A stretch of 9,863 bases of DNA from Desulfobacterales bacterium. Lineage in GTDB: Bacteria > Desulfobacterota > Desulfobacteria > Desulfobacterales > Desulfobacteraceae. Within the stretch, counting starts at the first letter, position 1. Every line of letters starts with the position of its first letter. The translations under genes were made by a program, and so were the position numbers. Location: assembly GCA_022361135.1 (NCBI GenBank), contig JAKSBM010000169.1:1-9863 (forward strand), in the 5' to 3' direction. A model generated the notes under the pieces. That model searched no databases. It saw nothing but the letters and a program-made list of their open reading frames with translations, and was not told the origin of the DNA. Shown one piece after another: positions 1 through 6,146 of this stretch.

Positions 1-100
1 GACATCGGAGGATGGGAAGGCAGGGGATGACGCAGCTGGGAACAAATCCACGGGAACCCAAACCCGGACGAATCCGACTTTGGAAACTAGAGACCGATTC

Positions 101-655
101 ATGGCTGAATACCTCGAACTTTTCACCACAGCGGCCCTGGAGGAGGACACCATTGCCGCATGCACGGATCTGCTCCTGGCCTGCCCCCTGGCCCCGGGCG
201 CGGACAGGGTGCTGGAACGGCTGGTGGCCCTGGAGCGTGCCGAGCTTGCCGCTTACTCCCCAAGAGCCGAAAAGCGGGCCCGGAGCCTGGTGAAAAAGAT
301 CCTGGCCCTGACCCGGGCCGCCGGCTTCCGGGATGGCGGCCTGGGCCGGGATGGATATTATCTGCTCATTTCCAAATACCAGGCGCTCCTCCGAAGGGAT
401 TACGGCCGGACATCCAGCTGCCGGGACTATTTTGGGGGGCCTGATTTCAAGGCCTTCTGCAGCGATGCCGAATCATCCCCCCAACGCCTGGCCCGGGCCC
501 GGGCCACCCTGGCTGATCATGCCGAAATCCAGGTGAAACTGGTCCGGCGCCATTTTGGCCACGCCGCCCGGAGTTCGGGGTTTTTATCCCGGTATAACCA
601 ATGGAAGACCGACTGGCATGTTCAGCTTTCATCCCCTGGAAACCTATCCCATTAA
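101..655 (+). CDS. Hypothetical protein, mostly helical, possibly 5'-partial
   Basis: I do not recognise this protein. From the ATG at 101 it is 184 residues, rich in Ala, Leu, Arg and Asp, with no signal peptide, no membrane segment and no catalytic motif that I can name. The first 80 residues read as two or three amphipathic helices, followed by a basic stretch and a C-terminal half rich in Arg, His and aromatics. Codon use from 101 onward has the strong G/C third-position bias of the other genes here, so it is very likely coding. The start is uncertain. The ATG has no convincing Shine-Dalgarno, a TTG at 80 is also possible, and the frame stays open back to base 2. That upstream part encodes a Gly/Asp/Thr/Asn-rich linker-like stretch with weaker codon bias. 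The gene could therefore be the C-terminal domain of a longer protein that begins outside the window. Confidence 0.65.
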   Translation: MAEYLELFTTAALEEDTIAACTDLLLACPLAPGADRVLERLVALERAELAAYSPRAEKRARSLVKKILALTRAAGFRDGGLGRDGYYLLISKYQALLRRDYGRTSSCRDYFGGPDFKAFCSDAESSPQRLARARATLADHAEIQVKLVRRHFGHAARSSGFLSRYNQWKTDWHVQLSSPGNLSH

Positions 656-677
656 AGGTCGTGGTCCTTCAATCGCA

Positions 678-971
678 TTATTGGGCCCTATATTTTACGC
701 TGTGGTCGGCCTGATTTAATTCCAGCGCCTTGTTCATGGTCTCGGTAAGGTGGGGGCTTGTCTCCACCCGCCATTTGGATGCCTTGCCCAGGGCGGCCTT
801 TCCGCAAAGTTCCAGGGCGGGCCTTCGGGCAGATTGTTTTTGTGTCCGGGATTTGACTTGGGGGGCGGCAAATGCTAAAAGCCTTAACTTATTTGAAATA
901 GTGATGGCACCCGCCTGTTCGAGCAGAGCCCGGCTCCGCCGCCCGTCCCATGGAATATATGCATCCCGGAT
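678..971 (-). pseudogene. Possible gene remnant: 97-codon open frame without usual start
   Basis: The minus strand between the first gene and the kinase is open from 971 down to a TAA at 678-680. The translation looks protein-like: it includes AYIPWDG and ALLEQAG near the start, then a basic Lys/Arg-rich middle, and ends ETMNKALELNQADHSVKY. The last 45 or so codons use GCC, CTG, AAG, GAG and ACC like the real genes here. However, the only in-frame ATG is at 735-737, 19 codons from the end, and the only GTG is a few codons earlier. The upstream end also runs into the kinase start region. It could be the decayed 3' part of a gene convergent with 101-655, or a chance open frame in GC-rich DNA. 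I cannot name a family. Confidence 0.25.
853..881 (+). promoter_or_regulatory. Predicted sigma-70-type promoter of the kinase operon
   Basis: TTGACT at 853-858 (5 of 6 to the -35 consensus) is followed after exactly 17 bp by TAAAAG at 876-881 (4 of 6 to the -10 consensus). Transcription would start near 888, giving a leader of about 85 nt before the kinase ATG at 974. This is the best such pair in the intergenic region; there is no sigma-54 element here. Confidence 0.4.
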
Positions 972-973
972 TT

Positions 974-2458
974 ATGAAGTTAAGTATCTCCAAAAAATTA
1001 TACCTTCTTTTTTTTATCTTTGTTTTGATCTTCTACGGCACCGTTGCGGATCTGTTGCTGCGGGTTCGGGATATGTCGGGGATCTCTGGGCAGATTGTGG
1101 CCGTGAACAAGCGGGTGGCAGAACTCTCACGGGATTTGCGGGAGCGGCTGGTGGACATGGAGGTCAACGCCAGAAAGTTCACCGTGGTGAAATCGGACCG
1201 GTATTTCCTGGCCTTTGAATCGGCACGGTTGGCCTATGTGGCGGATCTGGAAAAAATCCTGGCATTGGAACGGGAGGCCGCATCCACGGGGAAGATGGAT
1301 TCTTCCCCCGGGGTCCCATCCCCCTGGGCCGATCTGGCCCGGGACCATGGCGACCATGTCCGTGCCGTGGCACGGGAGGACTTTGGGAGCCAGGCCCGGC
1401 TCTGGCTGGACCAAGCCCTCCTCTCCCGGTGGATGGACCAGGTGAACCAGGCCCGAAGGGAAAATGACGAGCAGATCCGCCACAGCTTGGTCCGGATCAA
1501 TGACCAGGGGCGGCAGATCGTGGGCAATGCCCTGGTGGGCTTTGGGATTTCCATTTTGGTGGGCGCCCTGGGGCTGGGCTTTATTTCCCGGTCCATGCTC
1601 AGGCCCTTGAAGGCCTTGAAACGGGGGCTGGCCCGGGTGGCCCGGGACGAACCCAATCCCGAAATCCCCCTGGTGGCCCCGGATGAATTCGGCGAGGTGA
1701 CCGCAGCATTTAACCGCATGAGCCGCCAGCTCAAGGCCGACGATGAGATCCGGTCGGATTTCATTGCCACCTTGAGCCACGAAATCCGCACCCCCCTGGC
1801 CAGCATCCGGGAGTCCGTGAACATGATCATGGAAGAGGTCCTGGGGCCGGTGACGGAAAAGCAGAAGAAATTCCTTACCCTGGCCCGGGATGAAATCCAG
1901 CGGATCACCGGCCTGTTGAACCGGTTGCTGGACATTTCCGTTTTGGAATCGGCCAGCCGTCGGGCCCCCTCCCCACGGGAGCCTTTGGAATTTTCCGCCC
2001 TGGCGGACGAGGCCCTTGCCACCCTGGAAGGGGCGGCCCGGATTAAATCCCTTGATTTGAAGAAAGAATCTGAATTTCCGGAATTCTGGGTCCGGGGCAA
2101 TGGGGAGGAACTCCTCCAGGTTCTGCTCAATCTTCTGGGCAATGCCGTGAAGTTTTCCAATGATCCCGGCCGGATTCTGATCCATCTTTCCCGGGGGAGT
2201 AAAGGGTTGCTGGAATGCCGGATAACCGATGAAGGACCGGGGATTCCCCCGGAGGAATTGAATCTGATCTTTAAAAAATATTACCGCTCCGGCAGCGTGC
2301 GAAGGCACATGGACGGGGTGGGGTTGGGCCTGCACATCTGCCGGCGCATCCTCCTGGACCATGGCGGGGAGATCCATGGGGATAACAACAGGACGGGCGG
2401 GGCCTGTTTCACCTTTACCCTGCCCCTGTGCGAGAAGGAAAAATCATGCCAAAGTTGA
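974..2458 (+). CDS. Membrane sensor histidine kinase (GlrK/QseE-like)
   Basis: A sensor kinase that would autophosphorylate on His and pass the phosphate to the response regulator two genes downstream. Residue numbers count from the ATG at 950. TM1 is at about 17-36, an extracytoplasmic mostly helical domain of about 155 residues at 37-190, TM2 at about 191-212 and a HAMP linker at about 213-262. The H-box is SHEIRTPLASIRE with phospho-acceptor His277. The ATPase domain has an N-box with Asn394/Asn398, G1 box DEGPGIP (427-433) and G2 box GVGLGL (456-461). All catalytic boxes are intact. The LASIRE extension of the H-box, the helical periplasmic domain and the lipoprotein/NtrC-type neighbours match the GlrK type of kinase. 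I chose the ATG at 974 because it puts a short basic stretch directly before TM1. ATGs at 950 and 959 in the same frame are possible, and none has a strong ribosome site. The signal sensed cannot be told from the sequence. Confidence 0.93.
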   Translation: MKLSISKKLYLLFFIFVLIFYGTVADLLLRVRDMSGISGQIVAVNKRVAELSRDLRERLVDMEVNARKFTVVKSDRYFLAFESARLAYVADLEKILALEREAASTGKMDSSPGVPSPWADLARDHGDHVRAVAREDFGSQARLWLDQALLSRWMDQVNQARRENDEQIRHSLVRINDQGRQIVGNALVGFGISILVGALGLGFISRSMLRPLKALKRGLARVARDEPNPEIPLVAPDEFGEVTAAFNRMSRQLKADDEIRSDFIATLSHEIRTPLASIRESVNMIMEEVLGPVTEKQKKFLTLARDEIQRITGLLNRLLDISVLESASRRAPSPREPLEFSALADEALATLEGAARIKSLDLKKESEFPEFWVRGNGEELLQVLLNLLGNAVKFSNDPGRILIHLSRGSKGLLECRITDEGPGIPPEELNLIFKKYYRSGSVRRHMDGVGLGLHICRRILLDHGGEIHGDNNRTGGACFTFTLPLCEKEKSCQS

Positions 2459-2991
2459 ATGGAATCCGTATCTGTGTTGGGCTGATTCTTGGCGTATTCT
2501 GCCTGGGCGGCTGCGGGAAAAATCTGGCCCTGCCCTGGGAAAACCCGGACCTTTTCCAGGCCCGGCAGGCGGCGATGGCCGGGGAAATTGATCGGGCCCA
2601 TGTTCTTTTTACCCGGTTGGCGGACCGCAGGGGCGTTTCCGGCCTTGAAGCCCGTCAAGGCCTGGCCGGCCTTGCCATGATCCAGGCCGAAACCCCCGGG
2701 GCATTTTCCATGGCCCTGGATGGGTTTTTGGAAACCCTGGATTCAGGAACCGTTTCCGGAGAGGGGGGGGCGGTGTCCGGAATCTATCCCGGTAATCGGC
2801 TCCTGGTCATCCAGGCCCTGGTCCGGGGAAATCAACTCATGGCCTCGGCGTTAAAGGATGCCACAGGTCGTCTCCAACGGCGGGACAGGGATCTCTTCCA
2901 GTTAAATGCCCGGATCCGTCTCCTTGAAAAACAGATCACCACCATTGAAACCATTGACCAGGAATTCCAGGAAAAGAGAAAAAACCAGTGA
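2446..2991 (+). CDS. Envelope lipoprotein in two-component operon (QseG-like)
   Basis: A 181-residue predicted lipoprotein. The signal peptide ends in the lipobox LGGC with Cys23 as the lipidation site. The next residues are Gly-Lys rather than Asp, so outer-membrane sorting is likely. Residues about 35-80 resemble one or two TPR-like helical pairs (QARQAAMAGEIDRAHVLF and following), and residues about 140-178 form a charged coiled coil ending in a Lys/Arg-rich tail. The start at 2446 is preceded by AAGGA at about 2435-2439; a GTG at 2428 in the same frame lacks this. The gene overlaps the kinase end by 13 bp and its stop overlaps the regulator start by 4 bp, so the three are translated together. 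In enterobacteria the middle gene of the glrK operon encodes QseG, a lipoprotein that interacts with the kinase; the position, lipobox and C-terminal coiled coil here fit the same role. Orthology is inferred, as overall sequence similarity cannot be measured by eye. Confidence 0.85.
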   Translation: MPKLNGIRICVGLILGVFCLGGCGKNLALPWENPDLFQARQAAMAGEIDRAHVLFTRLADRRGVSGLEARQGLAGLAMIQAETPGAFSMALDGFLETLDSGTVSGEGGAVSGIYPGNRLLVIQALVRGNQLMASALKDATGRLQRRDRDLFQLNARIRLLEKQITTIETIDQEFQEKRKNQ

Positions 2992-4328
2992 ATGAAACCC
3001 TTTTGATTGTGGACGATGATCCCAGCATTCTTGCTGTGCTGGAGGCCCGGCTTTCCGCCGGGGGCTACCATGTGCTCAAGGCTGCATCGGCGGCGGAGGC
3101 GGGTCGTATCCTCAAGGCCGAAGCCGTTGACCTCATGGTTTCCGACATTAAAATGCCCCAGAAGAGCGGCATGGAATTTTTCCGGGAAAACCGGAAGCGT
3201 TTTTCCCACCTGCCCGTGATTTTCCTCACGGCCTACGGTACCATTCCCGATGCCGTGGAGGCCATGAAGATGGGGGCGGTGGATTACCTGTCCAAGCCCT
3301 TTGACGGACGGATGCTCATGGAAAAAATCCAGGACACCCTGGCTGCCGTGGCCAAGGGGACCTCCTCCCCGAAAAAAAATTCAGACGCGGAAGGGTATTA
3401 TTGGGGGGAAAGCCCGGCCATGGAAAGGCTCCACGGCATGGTTTCCCGCATTGCTCCCACCCGGGTCAATGTCCTCATTATAGGGGAAAGCGGGGTGGGC
3501 AAGGAAGGGTTGGCCCGGTACATCCACGACCACAGTACCCGGGCTTCCCGTCCCTATGGGGTGGTGGATTGCGGCGCCACCCCCCCGGGCATCCTGGAAA
3601 GTGAACTCTTCGGCCACCTTAAGGGGGCCTTTACACACGCGGTGAAGGATAAAAAGGGGCTGATCCAGGCCGCCCACCAGGGCACCCTTTTCCTGGATGA
3701 GATGGGGAATATTTCCCACGACATGCAATGCCGCCTGCTTCGGTTTTTGGAAAATGGAAAGATTCGCCAGGTGGGGGCGGTGTCGGATACGGTTGTGGAT
3801 TGCCGGGTGGTGGCGGCCACCAATGCGGACCTGCCCTCTGAAATTGAGGCGGGCCGTTTTCGCCGGGACCTCTACTATCGCCTCAAGGGGGTGGTTCTCA
3901 CCCTGCCGCCCCTGCGGGAACGGGTCCGGGACATCCCCGTCCTGGCCCGGCGTTTCATGGACGGGGTGGCCCAAAGCCAGAACCTGGGCCCCGTGGATCT
4001 GGCCCCGGATGCCCTGGAGCGCCTCCTGGCCCATGGCTGGCCCGGCAATATCCGGGAGCTGAAAAATGTGGTGGAAACCGGAGCTCTGCTTTGCCGGGAC
4101 GGGATCATCCGGGCCGAAGATCTCCAGATCGAAGCCCCCCGCCAATCCGGCCAAGGGGATGTTTCCCAGGGATTCTCCATCCAGGAGAGCGAACGCCAAA
4201 CCCTTATCCGGGCCCTGGAGCAGACCCGGGGGGTCCAGAAACATGCGGCCGACCTTTTGGGAATTTCCAAGCGGGCCATGCATTATAAGGTGAAAAAATA
4301 CGGGATTTACCCCGGCGATTATAAGTAG
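2988..4328 (+). CDS. Sigma-54-dependent NtrC-family response regulator (GlrR-like)
   Basis: A 446-residue bacterial enhancer-binding protein, close to the 444 residues of E. coli GlrR. The receiver domain (1-120) has the acidic pocket Asp9/Asp10, phospho-acceptor Asp53 (SDIKMP), Thr81 and Lys103 (SKP). The AAA+ domain (about 140-370) has Walker A GESGVGKE (166-173), the ELFGH segment, Walker B LFLDE (234-238), a YYRL motif and the WPGNIREL segment (351-358). The C-terminal helix-turn-helix is at about 412-440 (AADLLGISKRAMHYKVKKYG). The sigma-54 contact loop reads GAFTHA (213-218) rather than the usual GAFTGA, see findings. The start is a GTG overlapping the lipoprotein stop (GTGA), with GGAAAAGAG upstream; an ATG at 2992 is out of frame. 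It would be phosphorylated by the kinase of the same operon. Likely targets are the two sigma-54 promoters at 4873-4889 and 5119-5136, an inference from proximity and promoter type. Confidence 0.95.
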   Translation: MNETLLIVDDDPSILAVLEARLSAGGYHVLKAASAAEAGRILKAEAVDLMVSDIKMPQKSGMEFFRENRKRFSHLPVIFLTAYGTIPDAVEAMKMGAVDYLSKPFDGRMLMEKIQDTLAAVAKGTSSPKKNSDAEGYYWGESPAMERLHGMVSRIAPTRVNVLIIGESGVGKEGLARYIHDHSTRASRPYGVVDCGATPPGILESELFGHLKGAFTHAVKDKKGLIQAAHQGTLFLDEMGNISHDMQCRLLRFLENGKIRQVGAVSDTVVDCRVVAATNADLPSEIEAGRFRRDLYYRLKGVVLTLPPLRERVRDIPVLARRFMDGVAQSQNLGPVDLAPDALERLLAHGWPGNIRELKNVVETGALLCRDGIIRAEDLQIEAPRQSGQGDVSQGFSIQESERQTLIRALEQTRGVQKHAADLLGISKRAMHYKVKKYGIYPGDYK

Positions 4329-4418
4329 GGCAATTCATGGGGCGGATCCCATTCATCCCAAGTCCCGCCCATGGTTTCGGAATGTATTTTTGAAAATCGT
4401 CATCGGGGTACCCCATAA

Positions 4419-4457
4419 AAAAAGGGGGGAAGGCCAAAGCGGCCTTCCCCCCTTTTT
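4419..4457. terminator. Bidirectional intrinsic terminator
   Basis: A perfect inverted repeat: A5-G6-AAGGCC at 4419-4435 and GGCC-TT-C6-T5 at 4441-4457, with the 5-nt loop AAAGC. This is a 17-bp stem whose outer A/T part gives a U-tract in either direction. It lies 90 bp after the response regulator and 23 bp after the end of the convergent small gene, so it serves both. Confidence 0.9.
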
Positions 4458-4480
4458 ACATCGGGCTATTTGGGGGGGGA

Positions 4481-4804
4481 TTATTTTTTTTGCGTGATGG
4501 TTTTGACCACCAGGGCATCCCCGCTTTCCGCCTTTTCCAGTTCTCCAGCCACGGTGACCTGCTGGCCCACCAGGTTTGCCAGGGGGGCCTCTCCCTTGAT
4601 GACCATGGCCTTTTCTCCGTCAAAGAGGACATAGCCGGTGTCTGTCTTCTGGAGGGTGCCGGAGCACTCAATGGATTTGGATGGGGCAATCTCCTGTGCC
4701 GCAGGGGCCTGGCCCGCTTCCTTTTTTTCCATATTAGAGGCCATGGCAGCCAGTCCGGTCAGGGCGATCATCAGTACAGCGGTAATCATAATTTTGATTT
4801 TCAT
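4481..4804 (-). CDS. Small secreted protein, OB-fold-like, unknown function
   Basis: A 107-residue exported protein. The N-terminus MKIKIMITAVLMIALTGLAAMAS is a classical Sec signal peptide, with a signal peptidase I site after AMA or just beyond. The mature part begins with a Glu/Lys/Ala/Pro-rich linker and continues as about 60 residues of alternating beta strands (CSGTLQKTDTGYVLFDGE, then LVGQQVTVAGELEKAESG and ALVVKTI). The spacing recalls small OB-fold-like periplasmic domains, but I cannot assign a family. There is one Cys in the mature protein. The start at 4804 is chosen over an upstream frame extension to 4834 because TAAGGAG (4812-4818) sits 7 nt before it and the signal peptide begins directly. 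The gene stands alone, reads toward the response regulator, and is preceded by a sigma-54 promoter about 70 bp upstream. This suggests that it is a regulated envelope product of the neighbouring two-component system. Confidence 0.85.
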   Translation of the reverse strand: MKIKIMITAVLMIALTGLAAMASNMEKKEAGQAPAAQEIAPSKSIECSGTLQKTDTGYVLFDGEKAMVIKGEAPLANLVGQQVTVAGELEKAESGDALVVKTITQKK

Positions 4805-4872
4805 GGAATAACTCCTTAGATTTAGATTTTGCATTTTTTAATTTCGCGTTTTCCAACACGCCCTCCAGATAT

Positions 4873-4889
4873 AGCAATGGGTGTGCCAA
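4873..4889 (-). promoter_or_regulatory. Sigma-54 (-24/-12) promoter for the small secreted protein
   Basis: On the minus strand the sequence reads TTGGCACACCCATTGCT. It matches the sigma-54 consensus TGGCAC-N5-TTGCW fully, with the GG (4887-4886) and GC (4875-4874) separated by the required 10 nt. Transcription would start about 12 nt downstream, near 4862, giving a leader of about 58 nt that contains the ribosome site of the gene ending at 4481. Confidence 0.75.
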
Positions 4890-4951
4890 CCGGGTAATAT
4901 CTTGAAAATACAGTCTTATTGCAGATGGGGCCTTGGCGGTGCCATGGGAAT

Positions 4952-5057
4952 GTTACGAAATTTGCACCAGGAGTTACCTTTTTTGCCTTTGCCCGTCCCG
5001 TGGGGGATCGGGGGAGTGGGGTGCAAAAATCGTAACCCCGGGGGGCGGTTTGGTAAC
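4952..5057. promoter_or_regulatory. Dyad-symmetric GTTAC site array, probable upstream activator sites
   Basis: Four GTTAC-cored sites lie between the divergent sigma-54 promoters. R1 is GTTACGAAATTTGCAC at 4952-4967 and R2 begins GTTACC at 4973, both on the plus strand. R3 reads GTTACGATTTTTGCAC on the minus strand (5036-5021), and R4 begins GTTACC on the minus strand at 5057. R1 and R3 agree at 14 of 16 positions. Starts within each pair are exactly 21 bp apart, two helical turns. The centre of symmetry is near 5004, and the same centre relates the two promoters. The nearest site is 63-64 bp from each -24 element, the usual zone for enhancer-binding-protein sites. The core does not look like the TGTC-N10-GACA element reported for E. 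coli GlrR, so binding by the adjacent regulator is inference. Confidence 0.6.
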
Positions 5058-5118
5058 TTTTCCATTTTAAATCGGGGATGGGAAAAGATGCTTCCTTTAA
5101 AAACAGGCGGTTGGGGAC

Positions 5119-5136
5119 GTGGCATGGGAGTTGCTC
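5119..5136 (+). promoter_or_regulatory. Sigma-54 (-24/-12) promoter for the OmpA-lipoprotein operon
   Basis: The plus strand reads TGGCATGGGAGTTGCT from 5120. GG (5121-5122) and GC (5133-5134) are separated by exactly 10 nt, and the only departure from TGGCAC-N5-TTGCW is T for C at the sixth base. Transcription would begin near 5145, about 75 nt before the GTG start at 5220. Confidence 0.7.
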
Positions 5137-5219
5137 TGGTTTTTCCAGGCATGGGTTGAATCCATTGCCGTGCCCTTTGACTATTTTACGAAATGGATAA
5201 TGAATAAAGGAGTTTTCCC

Positions 5220-5549
5220 GTGAAAGATGAAATAACACCCCCCTTTGTCAGCGCTGCCTTTAAATTGGCCGAACCGGGGATCATGTACCAGTTCCGGCTG
5301 TGGCAGGACAGTTCCGGTGCTTTCTACACCCTGCTGGGGGGGGATTCCAGGGCATTGGCATCCTTCACCCCGGGAAAAACCCTCTCCATGACCTATTATT
5401 TCCAGGATAAGATCAAGCCTTCCCAGGACCACCTGACCCGGATTGTTTCCGCGGACAATTGTGAAAGGCCCGGGGGAGCGGATCAAGTCCGCGTTGAATT
5501 TGAAATTTGCAAACGAAAAAGGAGTGACCATGAAATTGAAACTGAATAG
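5220..5549 (+). CDS. Hypothetical protein, 109 residues, first gene of sigma-54 operon
   Basis: I do not recognise this protein. It has no signal peptide or membrane segment, so it is probably cytoplasmic. It looks like a compact alpha/beta or beta-barrel domain, with segments such as MYQFRLWQDSSGAFYTLLGG and FTPGKTLSMTYYFQDK, and a hydrophilic C-terminus (CKRKRSDHEIETE). The beta-rich pattern is loosely like small PilZ-type domains, but I do not see the RxxxR and DxSxxG motifs of c-di-GMP-binding PilZ proteins, so I do not claim that family. The GTG start has a strong AAGGAG at 5207-5212 with a 7-nt spacer. The end overlaps the following lipoprotein gene by 20 bp, so the two are probably translationally coupled. 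It is the first gene after the sigma-54 promoter at 5119-5136. Confidence 0.7.
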   Translation: MKDEITPPFVSAAFKLAEPGIMYQFRLWQDSSGAFYTLLGGDSRALASFTPGKTLSMTYYFQDKIKPSQDHLTRIVSADNCERPGGADQVRVEFEICKRKRSDHEIETE

Positions 5550-6141
5550 GAATCTGGTAATGGCGGTAATGATTCTGGGACTTTTAAATCTGATGTCCTG
5601 TGGCCGGCATGTGCTGGACAGCAGTCCGGCGGAAAAGGAGGTGCCCGCGGCCCTGCCCGAACCCGAGGTAAAGGCGGAGCCGGTGGACGCCCCCACGCCC
5701 CGGGTGGATGAAGCGGAAATGAAGGCCCGGGTTGAGGCCATTGAGGCGGCGGCCCGGAAGGCCTTTTTGGAACAGCATGTCCGCTTTGCCTTTGACAGCC
5801 ATGTCCTGGATGCCGAGGCTGAAAAGGTCCTGGTGGCCAAGGCCGCATGGCTCAAGGCCAACCCCCGGGTGGATGTGATCATTGAGGGCCATTGTGATTC
5901 CCAGGGGCCGGACGCCTATAACCAGGGGCTGGGCCTTCGCCGGGCCGAAGCCGTTGGGAGCCGATTGGAGTCTCTGGGAATTGATGCCGATCGCATGAGC
6001 TGCATCAGCCTTGGGGAAAACCTGCCCTTGAATCCGGCTTCCACCGAGGCGGCATTCCGGGAAAACCGGCGGGTTCAGTTTAAGATCCAGGCCGTGGCCA
6101 AGGCACCGGAAGCACCGGCTGTCAAACCCACCCTGCTGTAA
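5530..6141 (+). CDS. OmpA/Pal-type peptidoglycan-associated lipoprotein
   Basis: A 203-residue predicted outer-membrane lipoprotein that would anchor to peptidoglycan from the periplasm. The signal peptide ends in LMSC (Cys24 lipidated), followed by a Pro/Glu/Ala-rich tether (about 30-60), a short helix (about 61-80) and an OmpA-like domain (about 82-185). In that domain GHCDSQG (120-126) supplies Asp123, and NQGLGLRRAEAV (131-142) supplies Arg138. Their 15-residue spacing matches the diaminopimelate-binding Asp and Arg of OmpA. ENRRVQF (178-184) is the usual last strand motif. Cys122 stands where Thr is common, and a second Cys (158) lies in the same domain. The ATG at 5530 is preceded by AAAAAGGAG ending 5 nt away; the open frame continues upstream to 5443 only because it overlaps the preceding gene. 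It is not a typical tol-pal locus: no tol genes are near. Envelope stress reinforcement is a plausible role given the sigma-54 promoter. Confidence 0.92.
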   Translation: MKLKLNRNLVMAVMILGLLNLMSCGRHVLDSSPAEKEVPAALPEPEVKAEPVDAPTPRVDEAEMKARVEAIEAAARKAFLEQHVRFAFDSHVLDAEAEKVLVAKAAWLKANPRVDVIIEGHCDSQGPDAYNQGLGLRRAEAVGSRLESLGIDADRMSCISLGENLPLNPASTEAAFRENRRVQFKIQAVAKAPEAPAVKPTLL

Positions 6142-6146
6142 ACGCA

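Noticed and set aside
905..919. TGGCAC upstream of the kinase, a possible sigma-54 -24 element
   Set aside because: The position 10 nt after the GG reads TT, not GC, so there is no -12 element.
730..1218. Plus-strand open frame of 162 codons across the intergenic region and kinase start
   Set aside because: Most of it is an out-of-frame reading of the kinase N-terminus, with Arg/Cys/Ser-rich low-quality sequence and no ribosome site.
1127..2377. Long minus-strand open frame inside the histidine kinase gene
   Set aside because: Antisense shadow of a GC-rich gene; the translation is Pro/Gly/His/Gln-rich with no domain, while the plus strand has all kinase motifs.
4405..4414. Perfect palindrome GGGGTACCCC after the response regulator gene
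   Set aside because: Too short and without partner sites or a T-tract; the neighbouring 17-bp hairpin is the terminator.
5177..5206. TTGACT near the start of the OmpA operon as a sigma-70 -35 box
   Set aside because: No acceptable -10 hexamer at 16-18 bp; GATAAT lies too close. The sigma-54 element at 5119-5136 explains the operon better.
4822..5238. Open frames on both strands (4822-5238 minus, 4881-5159 plus) over the divergent control region
   Set aside because: Both translations are Pro/Gly/Lys-rich without domain or ribosome site, and they cover both sigma-54 promoters and the site array; the region reads as regulatory DNA.
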